A stretch of 64,000 nt of DNA, taken from assembly GCF_021462225.1 (NCBI RefSeq), contig NC_061805.1, forward strand, positions 27,545,958 through 27,609,957, read 5' to 3'. The notes beneath the pieces are model-generated. The model was given only the letters and a program-made list of their open reading frames with translations. It searched no databases and was not told the origin of the DNA. The DNA comes from Girardinichthys multiradiatus. Taxonomy: Eukaryota; Chordata; Actinopteri; Cyprinodontiformes; Goodeidae. Shown piece by piece: positions 59,804 through 64,000 of this stretch. The translations under genes and the position numbers were made by a program. Numbering within the stretch: the stretch's first letter is position 1; every line of letters begins with the position of its first letter.

Positions 59804-60800
59804 ATGGGTAAGACTGCAGACCTGACTGCTGTCCAGAAGGCCACTATTGACACCCTCAAGCAAGAGGGTAAGACACAGAAAGAAATTTCTGAACGAATAG
59901 GCTGTTCCCAGAGTGCTGTATCAAGGCACCTCAGTGGGAAGTCTGTGGGAAGGAAAAAGTGTGGCAGAAAACGCTGCACAACGAGAAGAGGTGACCGGAC
60001 CCTGAGGAAGATTGTGGAGAAGGGCCGATTCCAGACCTTAGGGGACCTGCGGAAGCAGTGGACTGAGTCTGGAGTAGAAACATCCAGAGCCACCGTGCAC
60101 AGGCGTGTGCAGGAAATGGGCTACAGGTGCCGCATTCCCCAGGTCAAGCCACTTTTGAACCAGAAACAGTGGCAGAAGCGCCTGACCTGGGCTACAGAGA
60201 AGCAGCACTGGACTGTTGCTCAGTGGTCCAAAGTACTTTTTTCGGATGAAAGCAAATTCTGCATGTCATTCGGAAATCAAGGTGCCAGAGTCTGGAGGAA
60301 GACTGGGGAGAAGGAAATGCCAGAAGTCCAGTGTCAAGTACCCACAGTCAGTGATGGTCTGGGCTGCCTTGTCAGCTGCTGGTGTTGGTCCACTGTGTTT
60401 TATCAAGGGCAGGGTCAATGCAGCTAGCTATCAGGAGATTTTGGAGCACTTCATGCTTCCATCTGCTGAAAAGCTTTATGGAGATGAAGATTTCATTTTT
60501 CAGCACGACCTGGCACCTGCTCACAGTGCCAAAACCACTGGTAAATGGTTTACTGACCATGGTATCACTGTGCTCAATTGGCCTGCCAACTCTCCTGACC
60601 TGAACCCCATAGAGAATCTGTGGGATATTGTGAAGAGAACGTTGAGAGACTCAAGACCCAACACTCTGGATGAGCTAAAGGCCGCTATCGAAGCAACTTG
60701 GGCCTCCATAAGACCTCAGCAGTGCCACAGGCTGATTGCCTCCATGCCACGCCGCATTGAAGCAGTCATTTCTGCAAAAGGATTCCCGACCAAGTATTGA
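59804..60800 (+). pseudogene. Tc1 transposase, frameshifted (element B)
   Basis: Same layout as the pseudogene at 18021-19017: first frame 59804-60427 with the helix-turn-helix and SDESKF, second frame (readable from 60216) with QHDLAPAHS and NPIENLW, stop at 60798-60800. It carries the same +1 phase lesion around 60313-60343. It differs from element A by a handful of codons: Gln for Lys in LNQKQW, Gly for Arg in MSFGNQG, Ala for Thr in ALSAAG, Thr for Ser in EATWAS, and Arg for Cys in MPRRI. Confidence 0.93.
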
Positions 60801-60871
60801 GTGCATAACTGTACATGATTATTTGAAGGTTGACGTTTTTTGTATTAAAAACACTTTTCTTTTGTTGGTCA

Positions 60872-61077
60872 GATGAAATATGCTAATTTTGTGCGATAGG
60901 AATTTGGGGTTTTCATGAGCTGTATGCCAAAATCATTTGTATTAAGACAATAAAAGACCTGAAATATTTCAGTTAGTGTGCAATGAATCTAAAATATATG
61001 AATGTTAAATTTTCATCATGACATTATGGAAAATAATGAACTTTATCACAATATGCTAATATTTTGAGAAGGACCTG
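60872..61077 (-). repeat. Internal right terminal repeat of element B
   Basis: Complete right repeat with inner and outer TTAGCATAT-type sites, followed by TATACATACC exactly as at the right edge of element A. Confidence 0.92.
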
Positions 61078-61527
61078 TATACATACCAAGGGGAAAAGAC
61101 TAACACTGATCTAAGAGAGACAAATACAAACACACAAAGAGCAGAACACAAGAATAACTTAAACTAAACACAAAAAATTAACAAGTATGGCAACATCTTC
61201 AAGCAATAATGACATATATATGAACAGAATATGGCAAAACCCTTTAAACACTAAAAAAAGGACCTCAGAAGTGATCAAAACACAAACGAAAACCAAAACT
61301 CAAATACCCAAGGATCATCATCAACTGCATTCAATTTCTTGTTTTAAAATATGTGGTTTAAATGAAAAAGTATTCACTCAATTCTGAATTATATGCCTGG
61401 AGCCAGTGTAAATATATTCTTACGTGTGAAACAATGCACCAACAACCTTAAAAAAATATATGTTAGCTTCCTGACAATGAGTGTTATTGTAAAAAAAAAA
61501 AAAAAATGCAATTCTTTTCAAGCACTA
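61078..61527 (+). repeat. Captured copy of the 3' flank of element A
   Basis: Matches 19295-19742 with about three substitutions and an A-run of 16 instead of 14. It ends at CAAGCACTAC, after which the sequence changes abruptly to the third terminal repeat. Confidence 0.95.
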
Positions 61528-61528
61528 C

Positions 61529-61716
61529 TGTGTGATAGGAATTTTGGGTTTTCATGAGCTGTATGCCACAATCATCCGTATTAAGACAATAAAAGATCTG
61601 AAATATTTCAGTTAGTGTGCAATGAATCTAAAATATATGAATGTTAAATTTTCATCATGACATTATGGAAAATAATTAACTTCATCACAATATGCTAATA
61701 TTTTGAGAAGGACCTG
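61529..61716 (-). repeat. Third, shortened right terminal repeat
   Basis: Matches the right repeat from TGTGTGATAGG to the GGACCTG tip (188 bp), followed by TA. It lacks the inner 15-20 bp that hold the inner TTAGCATAT-type direct repeat, so one of the two expected transposase-binding sites is missing. Confidence 0.9.
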
Positions 61717-61718
61717 TA

Positions 61719-62393
61719 CAATAGCAAATTCTTTAGAAGGAATGGAAAGAAATCGACATGTTTATGAATTTTTTTATATGATCAGTTTGCTTTCACTTGA
61801 TTTTGCTAATGTTTTGCTTGTGTTATTTTTCTACTTGCTGTTCTGTATTTTATAGCAAATTTACTTTTCCCTTGTTATTGTGTGATGTTTACCAATGTGT
61901 GTGTGTGTTTTATTTTTCCTTAATTGTCAAAGCTCCATTTAAGTCATGCCAAAGATGAATGGGCATACTTCAGGTATTTCTGCCCTTCAAATTACCAGGG
62001 GCAAGACAAGCTTCATCTTCAGTCATAAACAATTAAAATGTGCATTGCATGCTTGGCTTTTAACAGATTAACAGAAAGATACTATAAAATAGACCAGTGA
62101 AGGGGTGACCTTCATGGTCAGGTTTTGTTTAAAGACCAAATTTTTCCTTTGGAGTAATTAATACAAAACAAAACTGAGTAAAGATAATAATTATTAAACA
62201 TGAAGATCTACATGAAGGGCTACATGAAAGGGTAAAGCCAGGCTAATGAGGATGGTGACAGAAGCTCCAGCAGTAAACATGTGCTGCACCATGGCCAATT
62301 CTCTTGGACTAAAGTAGCCAACATGTCTTTGAAGCACAAAAATCTGTTTTTCTTTGTAATGTGCATTCCCTCTCTATTTCTCTATCTCTCTCC
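61719..62393. other. Non-coding stretch, possible conserved block
   Basis: Repeat-free; the segment about 61925-62110 has balanced composition and few homopolymers. No open frame of note. Confidence 0.45.
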
Positions 62394-62420
62394 CACACAC
62401 ACGCACACACACACACACAC
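62394..62420. repeat. CA microsatellite
   Basis: Mostly CA dinucleotides with one CG interruption. Confidence 0.9.
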
Positions 62421-62706
62421 TCTTGTTTTGCTATATGTAGTGAGGACCATGTGTTGACTCCCATTGATTTTCAGTCATTTTCAACCCTTTCTATGCCCTA
62501 ACCTTGACAATAAACCTAAACCTAACTATTACCAGTGCATGCCTAACCCTAACCTTAACCTAAAGTCAATTCACACCTTAGTCCTAAACCTAACCGTTAG
62601 CAAAATAGGTCGTGAGGACCAGCAAAATGTCCTCACTTTGGTACAAACGGTCCTCAATTTGATGGTGAAATCGGGAAAATGGTTCTCACTGTGATGCCAA
62701 GACAGG

Positions 62707-62707
<1 letters not shown>
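62421..62707 (+). repeat. Dispersed repeat with GGTCCTCAC/GAGGACC phrases between CA runs
   Basis: Contains GTGAGGACC at both halves (near 62440 and 62612), a CCTAACCCTAACC-like middle, and TGTCCTCACTTTGGTACAAAC, a pattern widespread in fish genomes and commonly bordered by CA repeats. Class uncertain. Confidence 0.6.

Positions 62708-62740
<33 letters not shown>
62708..62740. repeat. CA microsatellite
   Basis: About 16 uninterrupted CA units. Confidence 0.95.
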
Positions 62741-62741
<1 letters not shown>

Positions 62742-64000
62742 TATTGTGTGAACTAAAGTATTTCTAGAAGTTATTTTTGAGACTCATACATATAAAACCA
62801 CTTCATTCATATTAGGTTCGACAAATATTTAAAAATGAAAAACCTGATAATCGTTTCTTTACTGAAATGTAGTCGGGTGACATGATTTTGTGACAATAGA
62901 TTTCACAATATTAAAATGCCACTATATTTCATGTCAAAGTTAAGGTCTGTGTGAAACTAAATTAATCTAATAAAGTCAGTAAGTGATTGCACCGAGCCCC
63001 TGGACATGAAGGTGTGTTTAAAGCGTGAACCTTTTTTACAAAACATTTCCAACATAAACACACAAAGAGGAGCAACCTCTGTGCTCCTTCTGGCTATTCA
63101 TAAATCACAAGGGGAGACGGTGATATAGTGCACGGCTGTGAGTTTTCAAAAAACATGCCAGCAGTGTGGGATGACAGGATGTATTGTGCCATATCAATGT
63201 TAGCATTATGCATGAATTGTGTCAAGTGTGGGGAATTGAAGTCTCCCCATACTATGCTTCAAAACAATAATGGCTGATGATCTCAGTGTAGCAATTCTAT
63301 TGTTGGCCAAGCAAATGTTTCAAATTTAAATTATACATCTCACCCTCTTCTAGTCGGATGTTATTTCTTATACCTACTTACGCTTTTAAATCCTATGGTT
63401 GGCTGATCACACAAACCTTACCTCATAACTATATGACTACTTCGACCAGCAAAGCCAGCTTGCCCTAACAGAAGTCAGGTCAAGCCTGTCTGACCTGGCT
63501 GACTACCTTGCTTGGCAAGTCAAGGGCATTATAGTTGCAGGGTGAGTTCTATTGTACACCCTCAACAACCCACACCCGCAAAATCAATTGTTTTGCGAAA
63601 CACAGAAGAAATAAAAAAATATATTGCTTTGAAGTTCCCTATTGAGTTCCTAAATGGAAAAATCAAACCACACTTGGGAAACCTAAATAGTAAAAATGAA
63701 TAAACTCATATAAATAATAAAAAAAAATTATTTAAAAAAACTATTTAAGAAACTTTATGCTCAACATCACTTCCGTCACATCATTCACCTCTCTGTAATC
63801 GTCCATTACAGTTACATTCAAATGAACAATCATGTAAATTAGCTGATGACGCCATTCAGCAGCTTCTAGAGACTTGTATGACTACTAATCGTTACTTTCC
63901 TTACAAAGGAGTTGGCAGCAGTACAAAAAAATGAAAGAAGCGTCCATCACTTTTAACGTTTTCACAGTTTTGAGTGAGATAAGACTGCTACTATCTGATT
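62741..64000. other. Non-coding stretch to window end
   Basis: No repeat or exon recognised; 63040-63250 is a lower-AT, unique-looking block. Confidence 0.45.

Larger units (their letters stand above)
59478..61716 (+). mobile_element. Composite Tc1 element B: Tc1 copy + captured flank + extra right terminal repeat
   Basis: TA at 59476-59477 and 61717-61718 bound 2239 bp. In order it contains a complete Tc1 copy (59478-61077, nearly identical to element A), then 450 bp identical in arrangement to the 3' flank of element A (61078-61527), then a third right terminal repeat (61529-61716) ending GGACCTG. The left flank of B is unrelated to the left flank of A, so only the right flank was carried along. 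Details of each part are listed separately. Confidence 0.93.

Noticed and set aside
17693..61077. Segmental duplication explaining the two near-identical Tc1 copies
   Set aside because: Similarity starts exactly at the Tc1 left tip at both loci. Left flanks are unrelated, so a simple duplication of the region does not fit; only the right flank is shared.
62507..62600. Interstitial telomere-like CCTAACCCTAACC tract
   Set aside because: Units are irregular and embedded in a dispersed repeat with GGTCCTCAC phrases; not a TTAGGG array.

Overview
The window reads as nuclear DNA of a teleost fish: AT-rich, almost free of long open frames, and full of interspersed repeats typical of teleosts. These include Tc1-like DNA transposons of several subfamilies, a near-complete Rex3 (RTE-clade) retrotransposon, Rex1/Babar-like and L2-like LINE fragments, tRNA-derived SINEs with GACT-type tails, and a small hAT-type non-autonomous element. 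The repeat mix would suit an atherinomorph or cyprinodontiform fish, but that is an impression and not a demonstration. No host protein-coding exon, rRNA or functional tRNA could be supported. The window is best described as an intergenic or intronic stretch.

Layout. 0-13 kb: mostly unique AT-rich DNA with three SINE copies (5.7, 9.1, 12.3 kb), each with target-site duplications, and a strongly strand-biased G-rich block (9.7-10.6 kb). 13-20 kb: a deleted Rex3 5' fragment (13.0-13.7), a Tc1 C-terminal relic (15.4-15.9), and a 1.6-kb Tc1-like element with about 200-bp inverted repeats (element A, 17693-19294) sitting inside an older A-rich repeat. 20-39 kb: largely unique sequence with a Rex1-like 3' end (24.6-25.6), a near-perfect 34-bp hairpin (26.3), SINE and LINE relics (28.4-33.3) and a 373-bp hAT-type MITE (34.8-35.2). 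39-50 kb: a second Tc1 subfamily copy with an internal deletion (39425-40742), nested in another dispersed repeat; more Tc1 relics (36.2, 41.3, 48.6 kb); an unclassified coding-like block (44.2-45.4) split by a truncated SINE; an L2-like RT pseudogene (46.6-47.8). 50-64 kb: a tRNA-type SINE, an L2 endonuclease scrap, a CpG-dense promoter-like block (52.1-52.3), the Rex3 insertion (55157-58431, perfect 12-bp target duplication) and a composite Tc1 element (element B, 59478-61716).

The most notable structure is element B. It is a Tc1 copy almost identical to element A, followed by about 450 bp of the DNA that lies immediately 3' of element A, followed by a third, slightly shortened right terminal repeat. 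Both transposases carry the same frameshift. The simplest reading is that a break inside or beside a Tc1 copy at 59-62 kb was repaired by copying from the 17-19 kb locus, running past the end of the template transposon into its flank before joining to the old right end. The result is a TA-bounded cassette carrying host DNA between terminal repeats.

The recognised retrotransposon and transposase reading frames checked are all broken by stops, frameshifts or deletions, so none looks autonomous.
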